Translations under genes and position numbers: made by a program
Shown here: piece by piece, positions 38,116-47,545 of the stretch
Layout: each line of letters starts with the position of its first letter
Position numbering within the stretch: the first letter of the stretch is position 1
The notes under the pieces: model-generated
What the model saw: the letters and a program-made list of their open reading frames with translations, nothing else
What the model was told of the DNA's origin: nothing
The model's database searches: none
NCBI GenBank assembly: GCA_030374765.1
Contig: JARGXX010000119.1
Span: 1 to 47,545, forward strand
From: Agarophyton chilense
Taxonomy: Eukaryota; Rhodophyta; Florideophyceae; Gracilariales; Gracilariaceae
Length of the DNA: 47,545 nt
Reading direction: 5' to 3'

Positions 38116-39675
38116 TGGTGACAAACCATATTGTATGAATACCACAGATACCTAAACCGAAGCATTAAGCGCCCTCTGTTTGTTCCCAGTGTCGGTCATG
38201 TCTTGAAAGTGCCTAAAAGTAAGAAGAACATGCAGAAGAGAGTCAAAAGTAAATGCCGGCTTGCTTTATTCACTGCGTGGAGCATTCCGATCGCTGTAAT
38301 TTTAGTAGTAACTTCAAGCGCCATATACAGCAATACACAAATGGCAATACTTGCACATGCACTTTTCAATCCAGCTCAGGAAAACACCGAAATAGGGCCA
38401 CTCAAATATTGTCCAGGTCCGTCCGTTCTCGCACGTTGAGAACGAGCTGTATGACTCGCGCTTAAAAAGCGTTCGTTGAAGAAGATTGAAACAAGTCTCT
38501 CCTGTTGCAATGCAAAATGGAGTGTGTTGCAACACGCAAATGCCTTTGCCCTTGTGCGGGCTCGACAAATGTACAGCATTGCGAAGAGTGCCTTGAACGT
38601 TCGAAGACGCCTGAAACAGCCCTGTCTAGTATTCGTTAGGCTCTTGACGACGGTTTACGAATAGTGGGCTAGCTGACAGCTTTGCAACTGGCCCGAACGA
38701 CTACCGAGTTAGGCTAGAAGCTAGAGTACTAATAAAAATCCTGACTCGCCTTGGCCTCCATCTCGGACGGCAAGCGACGACCCAGAAGATTCCCAAACTC
38801 TAAAATCACCTTCCCTGAACAACCCGCGCAGTTGGCCGCATTTGCACCACGTCCTTCCTTCCTTCTTACACGGCCTGTACTCTATTACATTAAATCTTCT
38901 GTGTGTGTGAGGAGGATAACTTATCTGACTCATACCATATCAGATCCTGTATCCAACTTTTTTTCGTTTGAAACACCTAGAACAATAGCTGTCCCCAACA
39001 CACGCTTGTCTACAAGCTGCCGTCAACTCATTGCCAGAAACAGAAACGTGTTGCTGTAAGATGTACGCTCAGGGTGGGACATCCATTCTCACAGCCTACA
39101 GTCAGGAGAACATTTCTTGATAACCACAACAATCATTTTTCTTGCTACAGAAATACAGAACTACAAAAGTGATTGCAGCTTTTTCGGGAGTCACTTGTGA
39201 GGAATAGTACATACAGCCTAAACGCCAGCATCCCTCCAGGTAATGTTTACAAGAAAGGGAGGGTTACAAAAGAACCAACGAGACAATCTAGCTCATGGAG
39301 AGCATCTAACTAACTAATGTAGCAAGACGTTTCGCACCATGGCGAAAAGCATACCGGAACTGCTCCGCGCACTTCGAAATCGCAGTTTTAGCCCAGCGTA
39401 GTCCAAATAGCTTTGCACAGCACGCAACTGCGTCCTCATTTGCACAAGCCAAAGGGGCCTGCTTCTCCATTATTCAACCATTCGTCCCACAAAACCAACT
39501 GTTCTGATTGAAGGTACACACCCAAACTAATCCACAGTGACATGAGGTTTGCCAGCAACGTCAACCCTAAATACCTTCTTCTGTTCCAAATAAGGAATGC
39601 ATCCCAACCCGGCTTCTGAAGGCGTGTATGGCGCTAGAGACGAATGAGGATAACGTCATAGCCCCCGACGATGCA

Positions 39676-39681
39676 TATAAA
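39676..39681 (+). promoter_or_regulatory. TATA box, copy 8
   Basis: TATAAA, 113 bases before the copy 8 ATG. Confidence 0.58.
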
Positions 39682-39788
39682 CTCACATAGACGATTCCAT
39701 CACAGCCATCTCTCCACAATATTCTCACCTGACTGCGCAGCACTGCTACTTACTTTCACTACTACTCTACTAACTTTTGCCCTAACAA

Positions 39789-42716
39789 ATGTCTCCCCTC
39801 CGCTTATTCACTGTCACTGCCTCTCTTTCCGCTCTTCTCGTTATCGTTCTTTCCGCTCATGTATCTCTGGAAGAATCAGACACTTTTATACAAAATCCGA
39901 ATAGGGTCGCCACCTTCATGAAGTCTGCGCCTCATGCTTCTTTGTTTGGTAAAGCTGCTGTCACTCCTGCACCGGCAGCTGCTTTCAAACCGGGTATTCA
40001 CCCTCGCATTCTTTTTGACGACCACGGATGGCTCCAGCTTTTGGAGCGTTATTCCAACGCCGGTACATTCGACCTGCCCACTTCCTGGTCGTTTTTCAAC
40101 CGTCGAGCATCTCGCCACCTCGCCGACTCGAATCCCGTTATAAACACACTGGCTCACATGGAACGCAACGGCGAAACTACACTCTACACAGGAGATGAGG
40201 ATCTTTCCTCTTCTTCGCAGCAAGAGCTCGATGCATTGCACCCGCTTGCAAACCATATCATGAACATGTCCGAGGGTTATCATCAGAGCTTCTTCATTTG
40301 CGCGGTGTGGGCCAGCGTGAACGAGAACGTTGTTCAGGAACGGGGTGAAAGAGAGTCATTCATGACCACCACAGTTGACGACTGCGTGAAGGCGTCTGTT
40401 GCATGGGCAAAAGTGCTCCTCGCCCATCGCGCTGTCAACTGCGCCGGGAAGTGCCCAAATGGAGACGGAGCCCAACGAGCTTTTCTGTGGGACGAAGATC
40501 GGTGGTTCGAAGTGTCCAATGACTGGTTTTCCGCCGGGTCCTCATTGGCACTCACCCTCGATGTTTTGTACGATCGGTTCTCCAGCGACGAACAACGAAT
40601 TGTGCTCAGCGCCCTAGCGCTGCTCATGTACAAACAGACGTCGTGGGGAACTGCTCTCCAAAGCTCCCGAAAATCTCCCAACGCCGCCCAGCACCCTCAC
40701 CGCATCTTCAGCAACTGGGCCTTGTATCATGGCCACCTCTACATTACAAACCTGGTCCTTGAGGGCGAGACCAACTTCGACGCATATGCGAGCTCCGTGA
40801 TGTCGTCGAGTGGCGACACAGGCTTCAACAGCGGACTCAACCACCGCTTTACCGCCCTCATCGAAGCATACATGACCCACGCTGTGTATCCCGATGGGGC
40901 GACGTTCGAGGACGCCTACACGTACTTCATCGCGCTTCGCGAAGGATCGCTGGCGCTCGTGGCCGCTGAACGCCGAGGGCTTCGCGTCATGGACACCGAT
41001 CGCTTTCGCGGCCTCATCCACAACGTGGCCCAAATGATGGAGCCGTGGCAGTGCGCCCGCATTGTTGGTCACTCGTCGGGCGGCGGCATGTCGTATCCCG
41101 CGTGGGCCGCCCTGTTCAAGTACGCGTATCCTGACGGCGCACTCCCGCAAATGGTGTGGAAGCAAAGGATGGGGAAGCACTTCAAAAACAACAGCCCTTG
41201 TCGCATTCAATGGGGGCAGGTTCTCTTACACGTCACTGTTCTTGGCTTGGAGCACGGAACATCGACGTACGCTGAGTCCCCACAAGGATTGGAGAAGGAG
41301 TTTTTGCAACACTTCCCGCTCTCATACTTCAGCCCCCGTCGGGGACTGCTGATCGCCAGAGGCAGTGAAGCCGAGAACGCCATATACGTGCACTTTGATG
41401 CGCGTCCCGATGCGATATTCCCAGGGCACGACAACGCGGACCGAGGTATATTCACGCTTACCGCTTTCAAAACGGCATGGATTGACGATCACGTGTGGAA
41501 CAAGAACATCGATTCCAGAAAGCACTCGCTCATGCACATCGACGGGCTCGCTCAAGATGCGAAGGCGCCCTCCGTAGCCATGGTTGCAGTCGAAGACAAT
41601 GGGCGAGAGGTCGTTGCGACGGCCAACTTGACTTACGCATACAACGTGCAGTGGGCAAGAAACTGGCCGTTTGACAAAGCCCCAATGACGGCTGTAACCG
41701 TCACGCAAGAGGACGGCTCATCGAGGCTAGTCGGAAAGCGCTTCGATATGGCGGAGTATGGACACCCACACGATTTTGGATGGCCCGCCGACGACGACGG
41801 AGCAGATCTGGGATTCACTCGAGATCAATTCAACATGCACGGGGACCCCGATGTTGGATTCAGAGGCATGTGGGTCTGGAAGAGCAACTATCGCGAAGTT
41901 TCCTTGGACTGGATGGTGCGCTCCGTGGTGTTGAACCGAGGAGTTGCAGGACCTGGATTCTTCATGGTTGTTGACTCCACCCGGGTGTCCGGGGGCGCTT
42001 CGAATCACAAGTTTGAATCGTATCTGATGTTGGGTGATCTGGTGCAAGTAGACGCGGATTCATCGAGCTGCGAGGGTAACACGTGCCGCATTGTTCTGAG
42101 CGATGAAGGAATTGCCCAGGTCGACATTCACGTGATATCGACAGGACACTCAATATCATACCGCACGGAAGAGTTCACGAGCGACAAGCGGCATGAAAGG
42201 CTTATCATCCGAAGCGACAACGGGCAAGAGGAGCTCTTCTGGATCGCGTTCCACCCACATATCGGAGAGCCGGAACGATTCTCGATGGATCAGGACCCAA
42301 ACGGAACTTCAGTGACAGTGATCTACGACGATGAAGAGTTCCTTTACAGCATTGATTCCGAAACACACGCAGTTGTACAGGGTGACGCGGCTGCAAAAAG
42401 CCCGCTTTCCTCTCCCAGTTCATCCCCAGAACCATCTCCGTCATACAGTGCCTCACCCAGCATTTCCGTATCAACAACGCCGTCTTTGTCTGCTTCGCCG
42501 AGCCCGCAGCCCCCGGCTTCTCAAAGTGCATCTCCACCTCTGTCTTCCTCGATGTTGCCGCTTGTGGCCCATGCCTCAAGCTCTCCATCTCCAAGCCCGT
42601 CAACTTCTCACGCTCCGACACCAAAGCGCTGGAGACCAAAGTGGTGGCAGAGGCGTAGGTGGTGGAGGCGCAACTGGTGGAGACGTAATAATTCCTCCAA
42701 AATGTATATTTACTGA
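39789..42716 (+). CDS. Secreted heparinase II/III-like protein, copy 8
   Basis: The first gene after the retrotransposon. The 975-residue translation is identical to copy 1 (Ser296, Met434), although its promoter-side spacer belongs to the extra-A sub-family of copies 7 and 9. This combination shows that coding and spacer variants have been shuffled between units. Signal peptide, enzyme-like core, Ser/Pro linker and Trp/Arg tail are all intact. The full promoter-proximal 1.67 kb of spacer is preserved, so the insertion need not affect its expression. Confidence 0.88.
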   Translation: MSPLRLFTVTASLSALLVIVLSAHVSLEESDTFIQNPNRVATFMKSAPHASLFGKAAVTPAPAAAFKPGIHPRILFDDHGWLQLLERYSNAGTFDLPTSWSFFNRRASRHLADSNPVINTLAHMERNGETTLYTGDEDLSSSSQQELDALHPLANHIMNMSEGYHQSFFICAVWASVNENVVQERGERESFMTTTVDDCVKASVAWAKVLLAHRAVNCAGKCPNGDGAQRAFLWDEDRWFEVSNDWFSAGSSLALTLDVLYDRFSSDEQRIVLSALALLMYKQTSWGTALQSSRKSPNAAQHPHRIFSNWALYHGHLYITNLVLEGETNFDAYASSVMSSSGDTGFNSGLNHRFTALIEAYMTHAVYPDGATFEDAYTYFIALREGSLALVAAERRGLRVMDTDRFRGLIHNVAQMMEPWQCARIVGHSSGGGMSYPAWAALFKYAYPDGALPQMVWKQRMGKHFKNNSPCRIQWGQVLLHVTVLGLEHGTSTYAESPQGLEKEFLQHFPLSYFSPRRGLLIARGSEAENAIYVHFDARPDAIFPGHDNADRGIFTLTAFKTAWIDDHVWNKNIDSRKHSLMHIDGLAQDAKAPSVAMVAVEDNGREVVATANLTYAYNVQWARNWPFDKAPMTAVTVTQEDGSSRLVGKRFDMAEYGHPHDFGWPADDDGADLGFTRDQFNMHGDPDVGFRGMWVWKSNYREVSLDWMVRSVVLNRGVAGPGFFMVVDSTRVSGGASNHKFESYLMLGDLVQVDADSSSCEGNTCRIVLSDEGIAQVDIHVISTGHSISYRTEEFTSDKRHERLIIRSDNGQEELFWIAFHPHIGEPERFSMDQDPNGTSVTVIYDDEEFLYSIDSETHAVVQGDAAAKSPLSSPSSSPEPSPSYSASPSISVSTTPSLSASPSPQPPASQSASPPLSSSMLPLVAHASSSPSPSPSTSHAPTPKRWRPKWWQRRRWWRRNWWRRNNSSKMYIY

Positions 42717-42776
42717 TTTGTATAGCTAGCTTTGGTGGATGATGTGGAATCAAACTAACTCCCACCTAACTCTGTA

Positions 42777-42782
42777 AATAAA
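42777..42782 (+). terminator. AATAAA polyadenylation signal, copy 8
   Basis: AATAAA, 60 bases after the copy 8 stop codon. The equivalent site of copy 9 lies just beyond the window. Confidence 0.5.
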
Positions 42783-44455
42783 GTCCACCCACATAACAAC
42801 TAGCTGCACGCCGCATAGCAATCGCATATAGATACCTCAAAATAGTGATTGGAAAAACTTCAAGGAAGGCATGACGTGTTGGTGACTGCACATGTGGTGA
42901 CAAACCATATTGTATGAATACCACAGCTACCTAAACCGAAGCATTAAGCGCCCTCTGTTTGTTCCCAGTGTCGGTCATGTCTTGAAAGTGCCTAAAAGTA
43001 AGAAGAACATGCAGAAGAGAGTCAAAAGTAAATGCCGGCTTGCTTTATTCACTGCGTGGAGCATTCCGATCGCTGTAATTTTAGTAGTAACTTCAAGCGC
43101 CATATACAGCAATACACAAATGGCAATACTTGCACATGCACTTTTCAATCCAGCTCAGGAAAACACCGAAATAGGGCCACTCAAATATTGTCCAGGTCCG
43201 TCCGTTCTCGCACGTTGAGAACGAGCTGTATGACTCGCGCTTAAAAAGCGTTCGTTGAAGAAGATTGAAACAAGTCTCTCCTGTTGCAATGCAAAATGGC
43301 GTGTGTTGCAACACGCAAATGCCTTTGCCCTTGTGCGGGCTCGACAAATGTACAGCATTGCGAAGAGTGCCTTGAACGTTCGAAGACGCCTGAAACAGCC
43401 CTGTCTAGTATTCGTTAGGCTCTTGACGACGGTTACGAATAGTGGGCTAGCTGACAGCTTTGCAACTGGCCCGAACGACTACCGAGTTAGGCTAGAAGCT
43501 AGAGTACTAATAAAAATCCTGACTCGCCTTGGCCTCCATCTCGGACGGCAAGCGACGACCCAGAAGATTCCCAAACTCTAAAATCACCTTCCCTGAACAA
43601 CCCGCGCAGTTGGCCGCATTTGCACCACGTCCTTCCTTCCTTCTTACACGGCCTGTACTCTATTACATTAAATCTTCTGTGTGTGTGAGGAGGATAACTT
43701 ATCTGACTCATACCATATCAGATCCTGTATCCAACTTTTTTTCGTTTGAAACACCTAGAACAATAGCTGTCCCCAACACACGCTTGTCTACAAGCTGCCG
43801 TCAACTCATTGCCAGAAACAGAAACGTGTTGCTGTAAGATGTACGCTCAGGGTGGGACATCCATTCTCACAGCCTACAGTCAGGAGAACATTTCTTGATA
43901 ACCACAACAATCATTTTTCTTGCTACAGAAATACAGAACTACAAAAGTGATTGCAGCTTTTTCGGGAGTCACTTGTGAGGAATAGTACATACAGCCTAAA
44001 CGCCAGCATCCCTCCAGGTAATGTTTACAAGAAAGGGAGGGTTACAAAAGGACCAACGAGACAATCTAGCTCATGGAGAGCATCTAACTAACTAATGTAG
44101 CAAGACGTTTCGCACCATGGCGAAAAGCATACCGGAACTGCTCCGCGCACTTCGAAATCGCAGTTTTAGCCCAGCGTAGTCCAAATAGCTTTGCACAGCA
44201 CGCAACTGCGTCCCTCATTTGCACAAGCCAAAGGGGCCTGCTTCTCCATTATTCAACCATTCGTCCCACAAAACCAACTGTTCTGATTGAAGGTACACAC
44301 CCAAACTAATCCACAGTGACATGAGGTTTGCCAGCAACGTCAACCCTAAATACCTTCTTCTGTTCCAAATAAGGAATGCATCCCAACCCGGCTTCTGAAG
44401 GGCGTGTATGGCGCTAGAGACGAATGAGGATAACGTGCATAGCCCCCACGATGCA

Positions 44456-44461
44456 TATAAA
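44456..44461 (+). promoter_or_regulatory. TATA box, copy 9
   Basis: TATAAA, 115 bases before the copy 9 ATG, two more than in every other copy because of the small gain in the presumed 5' UTR. Confidence 0.5.
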
Positions 44462-44570
44462 CTCACATAGACGATTCCATCACAGCCATCTCTCCAATCC
44501 ATATTCTCACCTGACTGCGCAGCACTGCTACTTACTTTCACTACTACTCTACTAACTTTTGCCCTAACAA

Positions 44571-47495
44571 ATGTCTCCCCCGCGCTTATTCACTGTCACT
44601 GCCTCTCTTTCCGCTCTTCTCGTTATCGTTCTTTCCGCTCATGTATCTCTGGAAGAATCAGACACTTTATAACAAAATCCGAATAGGGTCGCCACCTTCA
44701 TGAAGTCTGCGCCTCATGCTTCTTTGTTTGGTAAAGCTGCTGTCACTCCTGCACCGGCAGCTGCTTTCAAACCGGGTATTCACCCTCGCATTCTTTTTGA
44801 CGACCACGGATGGCTCCAGCTTTTGGAGCGTTATTCCAACGCCGGTACATTCGACCTGCCCACTTCCTGGTCGTTTTTCAACCGTCGAGCATCTCGCCAC
44901 CTCGCCGACTCGAATCCCGTTATAAACACACTGGCTCACATGGAACGCAACGGCGAAACTACACTCTACACAGGAGATGAGGATCTTTCCTCTTCTTCGC
45001 AGCAAGAGCTCGATGCATTGCACCCGCTTGCAAACCATATCATGAACATGTCCGAGGGTTATCATCAGAGCTTCTTCATTTGCGCGGTGTGGGCCAGCGT
45101 GAACGAGAACGTTGTTCAGGAACGGGGTGAAAGAGAGTCATTCATGACCACCACAGTTGACGACTGCGTGAAGGCGTCTGTTGCATGGGCAAAAGTGCTC
45201 CTCGCCCATCGCGCTGTCAACTGCGCCGGGAAGTGCCCAAATGGAGACGGAGCCCAACGAGCTTTTCTGTGGGACGAAGATCGGTGGTTCGAAGTGTCCA
45301 ATGACTGGTTTTCCGCCGGGTCCTCATTGGCACTCACCCTCGATGTTTTGTACGATCGGTTCTCCAGCGACGAACAACGAATTGTGCTCAGCGCCCTAGC
45401 GCTGCTCATGTACAAACAGACGTCGTGGGGAACTGCTCTCCAAAGCTCCCGAAAATCTCCCAACGCCGCCCAGCACCCTCACCGCATCTTCAGCAACTGG
45501 GCCTTGTATCATGGCCACCTCTACATTACAAACCTGGTCCTTGAGGGCGAGACCAACTTCGACGCATATGCGAGCTCCGTGATGTCGTCGAGTGGCGACA
45601 CAGGCTTCAACAGCGGACTCAACCACCGCTTTACCGCCCTCATCGAAGCATACATGACCCACGCTGTGTATCCCGATGGGGCGACGTTCGAGGACGCCTA
45701 CACGTACTTCATCGCGCTTCGCGAAGGATCGCTGGCGCTCGTGGCCGCTGAACGCCGAGGGCTTCGCGTCATGGACACCGATCGCTTTCGCGGCCTCATC
45801 CACAACGTGGCCCAAATGATGGAGCCGTGGCAGTGCGCCCGCATTGTTGGTCACTCGTCGGGCGGCGGCATATCGTATCCCGCATGGGCCGCCCTGTTCA
45901 AGTACGCGTATCCTGACGGCGCACTCCCGCAAATGGTGTGGAAGCAAAGGATGGGGAAGCACTTCAAAAACAACAGCCCTTGTCGCATTCAATGGGGGCA
46001 GGTTCTCTTACACGTCACTGTTCTTGGCTTGGAGCACGGAACATCGACGTACGCTGAGTCCCCACAAGGATTGGAGAAGGAGTTTTTGCAACACTTCCCG
46101 CTCTCATACTTCAGCCCCCGTCGGGGACTGCTGATCGCCAGAGGCAGTGAAGCCGAGAACGCCATATACGTGCACTTTGATGCGCGTCCCGATGCGATAT
46201 TCCCAGGGCACGACAACGCGGACCGAGGTATATTCACGCTTACCGCTTTCAAAACGGCATGGATTGACGATCACGTGTGGAACAAGAACATCGATTCCAG
46301 AAAGCACTCGCTCATGCACATCGACGGGCTCGCTCAAGATGCGAAGGCGCCCTCCGTAGCCATGGTTGCAGTCGAAGACAATGGGCGAGAGGTCGTTGCG
46401 ACGGCCAACTTGACTTACGCATACAACGTGCAGTGGGCAAGAAACTGGCCGTTTGACAAAGCCCCAATGACGGCTGTAACCGTCACGCAAGAGGACGGCT
46501 CATCGAGGCTAGTCGGAAAGCGCTTCGATATGGCGGAGTATGGACACCCACACGATTTTGGATGGCCCGCCGACGACGACGGAGCAGATCTGGGATTCAC
46601 TCGAGATCAATTCAACATGCACGGGGACCCCGATGTTGGATTCAGAGGCATGTGGGTCTGGAAGAGCAACTATCGCGAAGTTTCCTTGGACTGGATGGTG
46701 CGCTCCGTGGTGTTGAACCGAGGAGTTGCAGGACCTGGATTCTTCATGGTTGTTGACTCCACCCGGGTGTCCGGGGGCGCTTCGAATCACAAGTTTGAAT
46801 CGTATCTGATGTTGGGTGATCTGGTGCAAGTAGACGCGGATTCATCGAGCTGCGAGGGTACACGTGCCGCATTGTTCTGAGCGATGAAGGAATTGCCCAG
46901 GTCGACATTCACGTGATATCGACAGGACACTCAATATCATACCGCACGGAAGAGTTCACGAGCGACAAGCGGCATGAAAGGCTTATCATCCGAAGCGACA
47001 ACGGGCAAGAGGAGCTCTTCTGGATCGCGTTCCACCCAATATCGGAGAGCCGGAACGATTCTCGATGGATCAGGACCCAAACGGAACTTCAGTGACAGTG
47101 ATCTACGACGATGAAGAGTTCCTTTACAGCATTGATTCCGAAACACACGCAGTTGTACAGGGTGACGCGGCTGCAAAAAGCCCGCTTTCCTCTCCCAGTT
47201 CATCCCCAGAACCATCTCCGTCATACAGTGCCTCACCCAGCATTTCCGTATCAACAACGCCGTCTTTGTCTGCTTCGCCGAGCCCGCAGCCCCCGGCTTC
47301 TCAAAGTGCATCTCCACCTCTGTCTTCTCGATGTTGCCGCTTGTGGCCCATGCCTCAAGCTCTCCATCTCCAAGCCCGTCAACTTCTCACGCTCCGACAC
47401 CAAAGCGCTGGAGACCAAAGTGGTGGCAGAGGCGTAGGTGGTGGAGGCGCAACTGGTGGAGACGTAATAATTCCTCCAAAATGTATATTTACTGA
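44571..47495 (+). pseudogene. Disrupted copy 9 of the heparinase II/III-like gene
   Basis: The ATG and signal peptide remain (with Leu4 to Pro), but codon 34 is TAA because a T loss and A gain changed acttttatac to actttataac near 44669. The frame is then open from Met44 (44700) to a 1-base deletion near 46860, just after C761, which ends the frame at 46880. Two more 1-base deletions near 47038 and 47328 follow; together the three restore the frame for the Trp/Arg tail, ending at the usual TGA. It carries Ile434 and the silent codon-438 change, like copy 7. It may be a true pseudogene, but the breaks sit in the error-rich end of the window and may be sequencing faults. Confidence 0.75.
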
Positions 47496-47545
47496 TTTGT
47501 ATAGCTAGCTTTGGTGGATGATGTGGAATCAAACTAACTCCCACC

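Larger units (their letters stand above)
38111..39788 (+). repeat. Remainder of spacer 7-8 after the retrotransposon
   Basis: The reference spacer resumes at the exact break point. It has two private C-to-A changes close to the insertion, at 38148 and 38521 (the second beside the 12-bp palindrome), and the extra A near 39590 shared with the spacers before copies 7 and 9. The rest matches. No gene is supported. Confidence 0.82.
42717..44570 (+). repeat. Intergenic spacer 8-9 (1,854 bp) with late indels
   Basis: It matches the reference to about 43432, then gathers changes: a lost T near 43433, A to G at 44051, an extra C near 44213, an extra G near 44401, rearranged bases near 44437-44448, and a two-base gain near 44498 between the TATA box and the gene. 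The extra-A marker (near 44368) is present. The lost T joins two short frames but creates no convincing gene. Confidence 0.8.
1..47545 (+). repeat. Head-to-tail tandem array of a ~4.78-kb gene-plus-spacer unit
   Basis: Gene starts recur every 4,778 bases from 1430 to 25320. The next step is 4,779 bases (one extra A near 29898). The step after that is 9,690 bases, which is one 4,779-base unit plus a 4,906-bp retrotransposon and its 5-bp target duplication. The last step is 4,782 bases. Coding and spacer DNA are almost base-for-base identical between units, so the array is either very recently amplified or strongly homogenised. All units point the same way. The window starts and stops inside a unit, so the array probably extends further on both sides. 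Confidence 0.97.

Noticed and set aside
1..47545. rDNA or satellite array
   Set aside because: No rRNA-like sequence is visible, and each unit holds a full-length protein gene with signal peptide and ordered domains.
1..47545. CRISPR array, bacterial operon or defence system
   Set aside because: The repeats are 4.8 kb direct copies with long spacers, TATA and AATAAA signals and an LTR element. There are no short repeat-spacer units and no ribosome binding sites.

Overview
The window looks like nuclear DNA of a eukaryote with compact, intron-poor genes, most likely a red macroalga (a carrageenan- or agar-producing florideophyte). The reasons are a long intronless gene with a TATA box and an AATAAA signal, a secreted polysaccharide-lyase-like product with a very basic tail suited to a sulfated cell wall, and a Ty1/copia element. 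The organism is inferred; no rRNA, tRNA or marker gene is present to prove it.

Layout: almost the whole window is a head-to-tail tandem array of a ~4,778-bp unit. Each unit holds one 975-codon gene on the + strand plus ~1.85 kb of spacer. There are nine gene copies, with ATGs at 1430, 6208, 10986, 15764, 20542, 25320, 30099, 39789 and 44571. Eight are intact and almost identical. The ninth carries an in-frame stop and three 1-base deletions. The window begins and ends inside a unit.

Each gene encodes a secreted protein: a signal peptide, a heparinase II/III-like region (alpha-toroid then beta-sandwich), a ~75-residue Ser/Pro linker, and a 30-residue Trp/Arg-rich cationic tail. I propose extracellular or Golgi action on sulfated galactans. 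A galactose-2,6-sulfurylase-type enzyme of carrageenan biosynthesis is the most attractive guess, but it is unproven.

The array is interrupted once, 178 bp after the stop of copy 7, by a complete 4,906-bp Ty1/copia retrotransposon on the - strand (33205-38110). It has 221-bp LTRs, a 5-bp target duplication, a primer site matching the anticodon arm of initiator tRNA-Met, a polypurine tract and one long gag-pol frame. That frame includes a Tudor-like domain between integrase and reverse transcriptase. Its Gag start appears to be broken.

Small indels are concentrated in the first ~1 kb and the last ~4.1 kb, the pattern expected of poorly polished contig ends. The disrupted ninth copy and the odd first spacer may therefore be sequencing artefacts. 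Sparse variants between interior copies are shared in a mosaic pattern that suggests gene conversion or unequal exchange.
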